32,221 bases of DNA from JAFIHK01 sp041441455 (GTDB lineage Bacteria > Bacteroidota > Bacteroidia > Bacteroidales > UBA932): the NCBI GenBank assembly GCA_041441455.1, contig JASDTB010000011.1, positions 1 through 32,221 on the forward strand, in the 5' to 3' direction. The translations under genes and the position numbers were made by a program. Positions within the stretch are counted from its first letter, which is position 1; every line of letters starts with the position of its first letter. Of this stretch, positions 16,509 through 25,049 are shown piece by piece. Below the pieces are notes generated by a model. It did not search any database and had not been told where the DNA came from. It saw nothing but the letters and a program-made list of their open reading frames with translations.

Positions 16509-17063
16509 ATGACGAAAGGCCTTCATTTGGAAAATTTAAAAGAGAGTGAGATTGTGCGTTTGTGTGCAAAGGGTGACCAAAGAGCTCAGAGAGCTGTTTA
16601 TGATCTTCTTTCGCCAAAAATGTATCCTGTTTGTCTGCGTTATGCAGGCGATAGGGATAGTGCAATGGACATTTTGCAAGATGGTTTTATTACTCTCTTT
16701 GGGAAGATTGACTCTTTTAGAGGTGACGGCTCTTTCGAAGGTTGGGCTAGAAGAATCTTTGTAACAACAGCACTGATGAATCTAAGAAAGAGGGATATTT
16801 TCAGAAATGCCGAAGAGCTCGATTCTGCTTCGGGTGAGGTCAATTTTTCGCCAGAGATTTTTGACAAGCTCTCTGCTGCCGATCTTATGAAAATCATCAA
16901 ATCTATGCCAGACGGCTTTAGAACAGTATTCAACTTATATGTAATTGAGGGTTATTCCCACCAAGAGATTGGTGAGATGTTAAAGATTTCCGACAGCAGT
17001 TCACGGTCGCAACTTAGCCGTGCTCGAACCTGGCTCCAAAACAAACTCAAAGCAGAGGGATAA
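16509..17063 (+). CDS. ECF-type RNA polymerase sigma factor
   Basis: A 184-residue sigma-70 family protein with only regions 2 and 4. Region 2 spans about 27-95, with YPVCLRYAGDRDSAMDILQDGF and the core-binding/-10 helix FEGWARRIFVTTALMNLRKR. Region 4 spans about 125-180 and has the helix-turn-helix GYSHQEIGEMLKISDSSSRSQ. A TTG two codons upstream (16503) is open, but the ATG at 16509 is the simpler start. The next gene begins one base after its stop and encodes a membrane-anchored protein that probably controls it. A weak promoter-like TACTTATG lies at 16483-16490. The regulon is unknown; position suggests envelope stress or surface sensing. Confidence 0.92.
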   Translation: MTKGLHLENLKESEIVRLCAKGDQRAQRAVYDLLSPKMYPVCLRYAGDRDSAMDILQDGFITLFGKIDSFRGDGSFEGWARRIFVTTALMNLRKRDIFRNAEELDSASGEVNFSPEIFDKLSAADLMKIIKSMPDGFRTVFNLYVIEGYSHQEIGEMLKISDSSSRSQLSRARTWLQNKLKAEG

Positions 17064-17064
17064 T

Positions 17065-18321
17065 ATGACAGAAAAGGATTTTGATAAAAGGTTGAAGGAG
17101 ATAGCAGACTCCTATACTGAGACTCCCAACGAGTCCGCATGGGATGCTATTGCCTCTCGAAAAGCGGTTGCCGCTCAAAAAACAGCTACCACTCAAAATA
17201 TAATCACTACTCAAGAAAAGAGAGTGACACTTTTTTCCAAACGAGTAAAGTATCTCTCCTTCGCAGCGACTATCGCCGCCGCTGTAATATTGTTATTCAT
17301 CTTGCTACCCCTTGAACACCCTTCTGAAATTAATCTTGAGTCACCAATAAAAAACATCCCAACTACGGTTAACTTACCTATAGCCGCAAATATCTCAACT
17401 ACTCCAAAAACAGGCACTTTTGCTGCGCAAAAAGCGCAATTAAAATCCGAAATCACTCTAGCCAATTCTGAACGTGTGGCTGATATTGCAAATAACAGTG
17501 CAGATACAGCTAAGCAAGAGGTTAGCAATAACAAATATGTGGCAGACATTACCTCTCTGGAAAAGTCTGAAAATAATAGATCTGAGAATAATAAAAAGAT
17601 AGATCCTCAAGACATTGATAGTAGAGAGATTGACTCTAAAAAGATTTACAGAGATATTCCGCAAGAAGAGGTTACTGATAAAAAAATCAGACGGTTTGCA
17701 ATAGCTGCCTCTTCCGATATGTCTGCTCCAGGTTCGGGAGGTACTAAAAAGTCTGCATTCATGAATGACCTTGCTGGTTCTATTTTTCCCGAATTCAGCT
17801 ACGACCGTTCTATTTATGAAAAGAGCAGAGATTTTACCCACTCAATACCATTAAGTTTTGGAGTGCAACTGCAGTACAAACTCAACAACCGATTTGCTCT
17901 TACTTCGGGCATTAACTATACAATGTTGAAAAGCACATTTAGTACGTCGCAATATGCCGAAAATTATACAGTTAAACAGAGTTTGCACTATATTGGTGTC
18001 CCAGTTGGAGCTAAATTTTTCTTTGCCAAATCTGGACGTCTAAACTTTTATATCAATGGAGGCGCAACTTTCGAAAAATGCGTAGCAGCCCAGTTCTCTC
18101 TTAGATCACAAACAACAAACGAAGACTACACAGAGTCTGTGAAACCAATAGCCGTATCTATTTATGGAGGAGTTGGTGCTGAATATATGTTTGGTAGACA
18201 ATTTGGCCTCTACTTCGATCCTGGATTTTCATACTTTTTCGACACTAATCAACCACGCAGCATTCGAACCGAACGACCATTCAATTTCAAAGTAGAGATT
18301 GGATTCAGAATTCATCTATAG
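17065..18321 (+). CDS. Anti-sigma-like single-pass membrane protein fused to C-terminal outer-membrane beta-barrel domain
   Basis: A 418-residue protein in three parts. Residues 1-62 are a cytoplasmic charged segment beginning MTEKDFDKRLKEIADSYTET with an ESAWDAI motif. Residues about 63-83 form one hydrophobic helix (YLSFAATIAAAVILLFILLPL starts at 63). Residues 84 to about 258 are a polar, low-complexity linker rich in Asn, Ser, Lys and Asp. Residues about 259-418 look like an eight-strand outer-membrane barrel (PorT/OMP_b-brl type) ending GFRIHL. An upstream in-frame ATG at 17020 would overlap the sigma gene; I prefer 17065, one base after the sigma stop. Position and layout suggest an anti-sigma factor reaching from the cytoplasm to the outer membrane. 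No canonical zinc anti-sigma motif (HxxxCxxC) is visible. Confidence 0.75.
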   Translation: MTEKDFDKRLKEIADSYTETPNESAWDAIASRKAVAAQKTATTQNIITTQEKRVTLFSKRVKYLSFAATIAAAVILLFILLPLEHPSEINLESPIKNIPTTVNLPIAANISTTPKTGTFAAQKAQLKSEITLANSERVADIANNSADTAKQEVSNNKYVADITSLEKSENNRSENNKKIDPQDIDSREIDSKKIYRDIPQEEVTDKKIRRFAIAASSDMSAPGSGGTKKSAFMNDLAGSIFPEFSYDRSIYEKSRDFTHSIPLSFGVQLQYKLNNRFALTSGINYTMLKSTFSTSQYAENYTVKQSLHYIGVPVGAKFFFAKSGRLNFYINGGATFEKCVAAQFSLRSQTTNEDYTESVKPIAVSIYGGVGAEYMFGRQFGLYFDPGFSYFFDTNQPRSIRTERPFNFKVEIGFRIHL

Positions 18322-18355
18322 GTCGTAAAAGGTTTGTGGAGATGAGGGCTTCATT

Positions 18356-18387
18356 TTTGCATGTAGAAAAGTTTAAGTATATCTTTA
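18356..18387 (+). promoter_or_regulatory. Bacteroidetes-type promoter for GT2 gene
   Basis: TTTG (18356-18359), a 20-bp spacer, then TATCTTTA (18380-18387), one mismatch from TAnnTTTG. Transcription would begin about 10 bases before the TTG start at 18403, which supports that unusual start codon. Confidence 0.5.
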
Positions 18388-18402
18388 CAAAAATTTTCTA
18401 TT

Positions 18403-19422
18403 TTGTCACAAACTGCAATAGTTATACTCAACTGGAATGGACTTCACTATCTTGAACGTTTTTTGCCAGTACTACTCCGGAGATCATATTATCCAGGAGC
18501 TTTTGTCGTAGTTGCCGATAATGGATCTACCGATGGATCAATCGCTTGGCTTAAAGAGAAACATCCAAAGGTTAGCCTGATAGAGCTTGGAGAAAACTAC
18601 GGATATACAGGTGGTTATAACAAAGCTTTAGCGCAGATTGAGGCAGACTATTATATTTTACTAAATTCAGACGTAGAGGTATCAGACGGATGGCTTGCAC
18701 CTTTGGTTTCGGGAATGGATGCTAATCAGGAGATTGGAATTTGTATGCCGAAGATAAGGTCTCATTTTGAGAAAAAGTATTTTGAATATGCAGGTGCGTG
18801 TGGTGGATTTATTGACATCTTTGGATATCCTTTCTGCAGAGGCAGAATCCTTAGCAATATTGAGACAGATGGAAACCAGTATGATCACGATCGTGAAATA
18901 TTCTGGGCATCAGGCACATGTATGATGATCAGGTCGGAGCTGTATCACTCATTAGGTGGTCTGGACGAAAGATTTTTTGCTCACATGGAGGAGATTGATC
19001 TCTGCTGGAGAGCAAAACTTGCAGGACATAAAGTGTGGATCTTTACAGGGTCTGTTATATATCACGTTGGTGGTGGAACATTGCCAAACAACTCTCCTAA
19101 AAAGCTTTATCTAAACTACCGGAATAATCTATTAATGATGTACAAAAACCTCCCAATGTATCGTCTCCACATTACATTGTTTGTGAGAATGGCTCTAGAT
19201 GGATTAAGCGGATTAGTATACTTGGCACAGGGGAAGTTTCGCTTTGTAGAATCAGTCTTTAAAGCCCACATCGATTTTTATAAGATGGTTCTCTCTACAA
19301 AGCGAGATAATACGAAGAAGAGACGCGTCACATGCATCTACAGAGGCAGTATTGTTTTGTCGTTCTTCCTGTCACTCCGCAAACTTCGATTCATCGACAT
19401 CGAAGAGTATATATCTAGATAA
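18403..19422 (+). CDS. Glycosyltransferase family 2 (rhamnosyltransferase-like), TTG start
   Basis: A 339-residue GT-A fold transferase. The N-terminal strand TAIVILNWNG, the nucleotide-binding DNGSTDGS (39-46) and LNSDVEV (87-93, in the DXD position) are clear. GLDERFFAHMEEIDLCWRA carries the acceptor-side acidic residues. It resembles the group of GT2 enzymes that add sugars such as rhamnose to O-antigen or capsule chains; donor and acceptor are not known. The start is TTG at 18403: the in-frame sequence back to a TAG at 18364-18366 has no ATG, and the protein begins exactly where the family does. It is the only gene in its transcript and converges on murF. Confidence 0.9.
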   Translation: MSQTAIVILNWNGLHYLERFLPVLLRRSYYPGAFVVVADNGSTDGSIAWLKEKHPKVSLIELGENYGYTGGYNKALAQIEADYYILLNSDVEVSDGWLAPLVSGMDANQEIGICMPKIRSHFEKKYFEYAGACGGFIDIFGYPFCRGRILSNIETDGNQYDHDREIFWASGTCMMIRSELYHSLGGLDERFFAHMEEIDLCWRAKLAGHKVWIFTGSVIYHVGGGTLPNNSPKKLYLNYRNNLLMMYKNLPMYRLHITLFVRMALDGLSGLVYLAQGKFRFVESVFKAHIDFYKMVLSTKRDNTKKRRVTCIYRGSIVLSFFLSLRKLRFIDIEEYISR

Positions 19423-19458
19423 TATCTCAGAAGAGTTTTTTGCAATAACCAATTAGGA

Positions 19459-20772
19459 TTAAGACTTAAGGGTGTCAAGAACTTTTTCGAGTTTTGTGCC
19501 TCTTGAGCCTTTAATCAAAAAGGTTTTGCTGCTTAGGTTTAAGTCGACAAGACGTTGGTTAAGGACGTCAGAATTGTCGAAAAATTCTGCGTGAACAGCA
19601 TCAAATCCTATTTCGGCAGCGGCGCGTTTAAACTCTTTTCCAACGAAGAACACATATTGAGGATCGAGAGATTTGATCAGAGTCAAGATATCGGAATGCT
19701 CTTTAAGTGATACCTCACCAAGTTCTAGCATGTCTCCAATTACAAGACACTTATTGTCGCCATTGAAGTTAATAAAATTCTCGAGAGACGCTCTCATACT
19801 TGTAGGATTCGCATTGTATGCATCAATTATGATTGTGTTTCTAAGTCCCTTCACAAGTTGAGATCTATTGTTAGAAGGCACATACGATTCTACCATTTTT
19901 GCCCCTTCTGCACTAGAGATTCCAAACTCTCTTCCTACAGCTAAAGCTGTGATTATGTTGTCGGCATTATATCCTCCAATCAAGTTAGACTTTATCAAAG
20001 TGCCATCAGGCGCAGTCAAGGCTACAAAAGGGTTCTCCTCACCAGCAATAGCTAATTTGTACCCTTCAAATGCTAAACCATAGGCAATTTTATTGAGCTC
20101 GCCACGCATCTGGAGCATCTGACAAAGATGAGAGTTGTCTGCATTGTAAAATACAATACCACCATTACTCTTGATAAAGTCATAGAGCTCTCCTTTGGTT
20201 TTCTTTACCCCCTCGAACGAACCAAAACCCTCTAAGTGCGCCTTACCCACATTGGTAATCAGAGCATGACTCGGCCTTGCAATCGAGGCCAATAGCTCAA
20301 TCTCGCCAGGACCACTTGCTCCCATCTCAATCACCGCAATCTCAGCATCTTTCTCGATTCTTAGAATTGTCAATGGAACACCAATATGGTTGTTTAAATT
20401 TCCTTTTGTATACGAAACTATATATTTCGCCGATAAAACACAGCTAATAAGCTCTTTTGTAGTCGTTTTGCCATTAGTTCCAGTAAGGCCTACAACTGGA
20501 ATAGACAAACTCTCTCTATGAAAACGTGCAAGATCTTGCAGAGTCTTCAAAACATCTTTAGTAATAATTATCCTTTCATCTTTCCCCTCAAGCGACGCAT
20601 CATCTGCAACAGCAAAAGCGGCACCTTTGCCAAGAGCATCCAATACAAAATTATTACCATCAAAATTGTCTCCTTTTAGAGCAAAAAAGATTGATCCAGC
20701 AGGAATATCGCGGCTGTCTGTAGTGACCTTTCCGCTGTTTAAAAACAGTTTGTGAAGTTCTGCAATTGTCAT
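19459..20772 (-). CDS. murF: UDP-N-acetylmuramoyl-tripeptide--D-alanyl-D-alanine ligase
   Basis: The last cytoplasmic ligase of peptidoglycan precursor synthesis; it adds D-Ala-D-Ala to UDP-MurNAc-tripeptide using ATP. It has 437 residues from the ATG at 20772. The N-terminal uridine-binding region has VTTDSRDIPAGSIFFALKG (16-34), the P-loop GTNGKTTTK is at 98-106, and IEMGASGPGEIELL and ITNVGKAHLEGFGS follow. IIDAYNANPTSMRASLE starts the C-terminal Mur ligase domain. A longer open frame begins at 20877 inside dut; I reject it because the family starts at MTIAELHKLF. It lies ten bases after dut, at the end of a patatin-flippase-dut-murF operon, away from the usual mur cluster. Confidence 0.96.
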   Translation of the reverse strand: MTIAELHKLFLNSGKVTTDSRDIPAGSIFFALKGDNFDGNNFVLDALGKGAAFAVADDASLEGKDERIIITKDVLKTLQDLARFHRESLSIPVVGLTGTNGKTTTKELISCVLSAKYIVSYTKGNLNNHIGVPLTILRIEKDAEIAVIEMGASGPGEIELLASIARPSHALITNVGKAHLEGFGSFEGVKKTKGELYDFIKSNGGIVFYNADNSHLCQMLQMRGELNKIAYGLAFEGYKLAIAGEENPFVALTAPDGTLIKSNLIGGYNADNIITALAVGREFGISSAEGAKMVESYVPSNNRSQLVKGLRNTIIIDAYNANPTSMRASLENFINFNGDNKCLVIGDMLELGEVSLKEHSDILTLIKSLDPQYVFFVGKEFKRAAAEIGFDAVHAEFFDNSDVLNQRLVDLNLSSKTFLIKGSRGTKLEKVLDTLKS

Positions 20773-20782
20773 GATATCAATT

Positions 20783-21217
20783 TTATTTTTTACCAGTTGA
20801 GCCAAATCCACCCTCACCACGCTCACTCTCGGTAAGTTCATCAACGAGATTCCATTTGATTCTTTCGTAACGAGCAATTACCATTTGAGCAATTCTCTCA
20901 CCTGGATTCAAAACAAAAGGGGTATCGGATAGGTTCACCATAATAACCTTAATCTCTCCTCTATAGTCTGCATCAATTGTTCCTGGAGTATTCACCAGAC
21001 TGATACCATGCTTGGCAGCAAGGCCGCTTCGAGGTCTGATCTGTGCCTCAAAACCCTCCGGAAGTTCAATGTAGATTCCTGTCGGCACCATAGCCCTCTT
21101 CAGAGGTTCTAAAGTTATACTCTCTTTGATGTCGGCTCTTAGGTCCATTCCAGCAGAATGCTCTGTCGCGTACTCTGGAAGAGGGTAAGCTGATTTATTT
21201 ACAATTTTAACTTCCAT
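20783..21217 (-). CDS. dut: Deoxyuridine 5'-triphosphate nucleotidohydrolase
   Basis: The trimeric dUTPase that hydrolyses dUTP to dUMP, keeping uracil out of DNA and feeding dTMP synthesis. It has 144 residues and all five family motifs: AGMDL (22-26), RPRSG (61-65), NTPGTIDADYRGEI (76-89), GERIAQ (106-111) and the P-loop-like GEGGFGSTG (134-142). Its ATG lies 19 bases inside the 3' end of the flippase gene, so the two are translationally coupled. murF follows after ten bases. Confidence 0.97.
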   Translation of the reverse strand: MEVKIVNKSAYPLPEYATEHSAGMDLRADIKESITLEPLKRAMVPTGIYIELPEGFEAQIRPRSGLAAKHGISLVNTPGTIDADYRGEIKVIMVNLSDTPFVLNPGERIAQMVIARYERIKWNLVDELTESERGEGGFGSTGKK

Positions 21218-22671
21218 AAAGAAATTTTTTCGATTTTGAGATATATGAAGATATAGATTAAAATAAGCACACTGTGGATTGCAAATTTAGCAACAAGATG
21301 CATTTGCGGCAATAGGAGTGAGATTCCGTACAATGCTAGACCTACTGAAATATAAAGAAGGACTCTTAACCATTTATAAGGGATTGGATAGTATTTATTA
21401 CCAAGGATTGTGCTTACAATCAGCATAACAAGATAACTCAAAAGATGTCCCCATGCCGAAGCGTGAAAAGAGTAAGCTGGCATAAATCCGATGTTGACAA
21501 TCAAAGTAACAACAAGACCAAGTGAGGTAATATAAATCGCAATATTGGTCTTCCCAGACAGTTTGTACCACATCGAAACATTATAAGTTATCCCCAATAA
21601 AAGATATGCCATCAACATCACAGGTAAGATCGAGATGCCGCCCCTGAAATCTTTTCCAAGAAATAGGCCAATAATATCGATAAAGAGCATTACACCAAGG
21701 AAAATAAACATTCCAAAGGCAGTAAAGTGGTTCATTACCTCTGAGTATAATTTGCGAGAATCCTTTTCCGATGCCTTTGCAAAGAAGAAGGGCTCTGCAG
21801 CAAATCTAAACATTTGAATGAACAGCATCATAATAACTGCAAGCCTCGCACCTGCAGTAAAGATTCCAAGCTCGCTCTTCCAGATAGCATCTGGTAAAAT
21901 AAAGCGAAATAGTAGCCTATCCAACATGTCATTCATAATTCCAGGAAGACCTGCAATCATAAGCGGAAGTGAGTAAGCAAGCATCTTGCCCAAAAGTGGT
22001 TTATCAATCTTGAATCTAAATTTTAACAACTCAGGTATAAAGAGCAAAATTGCCACAACGCAACTCAAAAAGATTGCAAAAATTACATACGAAAAATCGG
22101 GAGTTGGCGGTATAAATGTTGTTAAAAATGAGTCTGGATGAGCCTTTAGATATGATGGTACAACAAGGAAAAGAATTAAATTTGAGACAGTTTCGGTAAG
22201 GATCTTAATTGTCTTAAATGTCGCAAACTTCAGTGCCTTATGCTCGAATCGCAGACGCGCGAAAAGAATCGCTGTAAATGCGTCTGATGCTAAGATGCCA
22301 CCTATGTAGACAAAGCAGATTGAGATGTGCTCATATCCATATAAAGAGGCTAGTTGTCCAGAGAAGACCGAAAAAAGAACAAATGTTACGATAGAGATAA
22401 TCCCAACTAGCGAAAGTGCACTGGAAAAGACCCTTTTAGGATCTTCGTTATTATTCGCAAACCTAAAGCAGCCAGTCTCTAGACCAAGTACAAGAATTAC
22501 TTGAAGAATGGCAATATATGCCATAGCATCCGACAACTCTCCATAACTTGAGGTTGCAAGAACCCTTGTGTAAAGTGGGACTAATAAGAAATTAATAAAC
22601 CTTGCAAGTATGGTACTCATCCCATAAATCGCCGTCTCACCTGCAAGTTTTTTTAATGCAAAAGAACTCAT
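21199..22671 (-). CDS. Oligosaccharide flippase family (MOP superfamily) membrane protein
   Basis: A 490-residue inner-membrane protein with about 12-14 hydrophobic helices, of the polysaccharide biosynthesis/Wzx-MurJ-like branch of the MOP exporter superfamily. The N-terminus LAGETAIYGMSTILARFINFLLVPLYTRVL is typical of this branch. It would move a lipid-linked sugar across the inner membrane; the substrate is not evident. It begins two bases after the patatin stop and overlaps dut by 19 bases. The GT2 gene lies close by but on the other strand. The pairing of this flippase with dut is, to my knowledge, common in Bacteroidetes. Confidence 0.88.
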   Translation of the reverse strand: MSSFALKKLAGETAIYGMSTILARFINFLLVPLYTRVLATSSYGELSDAMAYIAILQVILVLGLETGCFRFANNNEDPKRVFSSALSLVGIISIVTFVLFSVFSGQLASLYGYEHISICFVYIGGILASDAFTAILFARLRFEHKALKFATFKTIKILTETVSNLILFLVVPSYLKAHPDSFLTTFIPPTPDFSYVIFAIFLSCVVAILLFIPELLKFRFKIDKPLLGKMLAYSLPLMIAGLPGIMNDMLDRLLFRFILPDAIWKSELGIFTAGARLAVIMMLFIQMFRFAAEPFFFAKASEKDSRKLYSEVMNHFTAFGMFIFLGVMLFIDIIGLFLGKDFRGGISILPVMLMAYLLLGITYNVSMWYKLSGKTNIAIYITSLGLVVTLIVNIGFMPAYSFHASAWGHLLSYLVMLIVSTILGNKYYPIPYKWLRVLLYISVGLALYGISLLLPQMHLVAKFAIHSVLILIYIFIYLKIEKISLWKLKL

Positions 22672-22673
22672 GT

Positions 22674-24983
22674 TTAATTAGATAGAGCTTTAGATTTGAA
22701 AATCAAGAATCCAATATTAAATTGTGGGTACCATTTAAGGTCTGACTTTTCGTAGTAAGAGGCAGAGAGACTGATAGGACCAATAGGTGACTGCCAAACT
22801 GCTGCAAAATTCATCGACAAAGAGCCGCGAGGAAGAGGTTTTGATGTTTCATAGTCACCACCTCCTAAATCGATGAGTGTAGTATGCGGTTGAAAATATG
22901 CTCCTTGAAGATGTAGATGCAAATTGTTCGAAAATTTGACAATAGGAGTTAGTGCAAACCCAGCAAAACTGTTCGATCGATACCCCGCAAGAAGAAGTGT
23001 TTTGCTATGAGGGCTCGGTTGGAAAGGCTGCATGAACAACAAAGTAGAGTAGTAGTCATACATATCAGTTTTATTGGAAAATGTAACATCTACAAGAACT
23101 CCAAGATTCAACCAGCGATTAATTTTATGGTATGATTCAGAATATAGCCTTGCAACAACAGAGTGGTGAGGAGTACTTGGTACATATTCTGTCTGAGGCG
23201 AAGTTGTACCAGGTTTATGCTCTTCGTTGAAGTAAGTGTATCTTACTGATAATTTTGCGTTCTTACCCTCTGTCGGATATAATTTAAAATTTGTAGTATT
23301 AGTTTCGATATAAGCAGAACCAGATGCAAACAACAGAGTTGTCAAGTCGGGTTTATCGTTTGTTGTGTAAATGTTTGTCTTGAAATACTCATAGAAATTC
23401 TTTCCAAAGTTAAACGAAGCTTTAGCTAAGATGCTCTTTTGAATACTTAATGGCGTACCAACGCTGAAGGTCATATAAACCTCACTCTCCTGAATATTAC
23501 TAGGGACCCTGTTGGAGAAGAAAAGTGTCTGGCTGCCACCGAAGTAATCAAACCTATGCGCTGTGAATTGAGCCTCATAGAAGACTAATGGTTTAACACC
23601 AATATCGTGTCTCCAATATAAATTCGATCCAGAGTAGTATCTGCCAATATTCATATCCAAAGCAGCTCTCCACGGATTAGTTGCAAACCTTTTGTATTCT
23701 AACCCAACATACCCTTGATTCAGAGAAGATGAAGACACATTTCCCCCAAAAGTCAACCTCATTGGCGACGATTTAGAAGTTCTAAGATGCAATGTAAAAA
23801 GGGAGTCGACTCTCATTCTTGCCTGAGGGTAAAAAGTCTTCACATTATCACTGGCAATAACTCTGTAGTAACCTCTCTTAACTTGTTCAAAATCGAAGAT
23901 TGTATCCTTGTCATTTGTTATAGTTCTCTTAATGAAACTATTAGCTGTAGGAGAAAGATTAGGTGAGTCAGCAACATCCACAAACCTGAGTTTTGGACAC
24001 TTCATACGGAAAGCTAACCTCTTATCAGAGATCTCCCTGGCAGACACTCTTCTTACGATTGCCTTTTTAATCTGAGGAATATACTTTAAAGCATTTTGAT
24101 AACCCTGCTCAACGATCTCCTCTACCTTTGCAAAATCCATGATTCCAAAAGTGCTATAGTTACCATCAACTAATATTCCTTTATGGTCTGGAATATTGTA
24201 GTTAGTCTCAACCATCAACATATTCTCCACTTGTGTCATAAGATCGTCAGCATCTGGTAGTTGTGCGTTGTTTGCACATTTAACCCCAATTATATAATCG
24301 GGATTAAAATCCTTCTCCATTACATCCCACGGAAAATTGTTATAAAAACCACCATCAAAAAGTAGAGTAGAATCTATAACAATTGGTTTAAAATAAAAAG
24401 GATATGTCATAGAGGCACGAATGGCAGACCCAAGATCGCCTTTCCGAGCCACAAAAGGTTTTTTATTAGAGATATCTGAAGCCACGCACCTGAAAGGCAC
24501 CATCAATTTATTGAAGTCATAGCCACAAGCAGCAGCAGGAGAGGCAAATAATTGCATTACCGCAAGGTCCATCGGATAAGGAGAGACCAAACTTGTTGGC
24601 AGGTCTATCTGTATTTTATTCCCTTTTCCCCTAGAAAAGGAGACTCCCATCATCTCAGGGGTTGACTCACGACGATAGATGTATGTCGCATAGCCCTGTT
24701 CGTACTGTCCCTTGTACCAAGATTCAAACTCTTTCGACCTGAAGAGAACCATCATTTCATCGGGCGAAAGGCCGATTGAATATAGACCAGCTACGATAGC
24801 ACCCATTGAGGTGCCTGCAACATAATCAATAGGTATTCCATTCTCTTCTAATGCTTTAATTGCTCCAATGTGAGATAGCCCTTTTGCACCTCCACCGCTT
24901 AGAACCAACCCCACACTTTGTGCCGATACCGCGTACACCGACACGGAAAATAGTAAAGACAAGACTAGTTTTCGGATTTGCAT
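22674..24983 (-). CDS. Patatin-like phospholipase with C-terminal BamA-like barrel (type Vd-like)
   Basis: A 769-residue exported protein. The signal peptide (1-22, ending VSAQ) is followed by a patatin domain (about 24-320). The oxyanion GGGAKG (30-35), nucleophile Ser59 in GTSMG (57-61) and Asp210 in DGG (210-212) make the catalytic dyad intact. A POTRA-like stretch follows (about 330-410), then a C-terminal surface-antigen/BamA-type barrel (about 415-769). This order matches PlpD/FplA-type lipases. An in-frame ATG at 25019 would add 12 residues, but the best promoter (-7 TACCTTTG at 25017-25024) overlaps it, so I choose 24983. The gene heads an operon with flippase, dut and murF. Substrate and surface exposure are inferred. 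Confidence 0.9.
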   Translation of the reverse strand: MQIRKLVLSLLFSVSVYAVSAQSVGLVLSGGGAKGLSHIGAIKALEENGIPIDYVAGTSMGAIVAGLYSIGLSPDEMMVLFRSKEFESWYKGQYEQGYATYIYRRESTPEMMGVSFSRGKGNKIQIDLPTSLVSPYPMDLAVMQLFASPAAACGYDFNKLMVPFRCVASDISNKKPFVARKGDLGSAIRASMTYPFYFKPIVIDSTLLFDGGFYNNFPWDVMEKDFNPDYIIGVKCANNAQLPDADDLMTQVENMLMVETNYNIPDHKGILVDGNYSTFGIMDFAKVEEIVEQGYQNALKYIPQIKKAIVRRVSAREISDKRLAFRMKCPKLRFVDVADSPNLSPTANSFIKRTITNDKDTIFDFEQVKRGYYRVIASDNVKTFYPQARMRVDSLFTLHLRTSKSSPMRLTFGGNVSSSSLNQGYVGLEYKRFATNPWRAALDMNIGRYYSGSNLYWRHDIGVKPLVFYEAQFTAHRFDYFGGSQTLFFSNRVPSNIQESEVYMTFSVGTPLSIQKSILAKASFNFGKNFYEYFKTNIYTTNDKPDLTTLLFASGSAYIETNTTNFKLYPTEGKNAKLSVRYTYFNEEHKPGTTSPQTEYVPSTPHHSVVARLYSESYHKINRWLNLGVLVDVTFSNKTDMYDYYSTLLFMQPFQPSPHSKTLLLAGYRSNSFAGFALTPIVKFSNNLHLHLQGAYFQPHTTLIDLGGGDYETSKPLPRGSLSMNFAAVWQSPIGPISLSASYYEKSDLKWYPQFNIGFLIFKSKALSN

Positions 24984-25016
24984 AATCGTGGTAATTAAGG
25001 TAATTTTGCCGACCAA

Positions 25017-25046
25017 CAAAGGTAAAAATTTAACTTTAAAATCAAC
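25017..25046 (-). promoter_or_regulatory. Bacteroidetes-type promoter for patatin-flippase-dut-murF operon
   Basis: On the minus strand, GTTG (complement of 25043-25046) is followed after 18 bp by TACCTTTG (complement of 25017-25024), an exact TAnnTTTG. Transcription would begin near 25010, giving a leader of about 26 bases. On the plus strand, a weaker TTTG (25005-25008), 22 bp, TAACTTTA (25031-25038) pair could serve the divergent cyclophilin gene. Confidence 0.6.
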
Positions 25047-25049
25047 TAT

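Noticed and set aside
20773..20877. MurF extended to the ATG at 20877
   Set aside because: It would overlap the last motif of dut and lacks similarity to MurF N-termini; the Met at 20772 fits the family.
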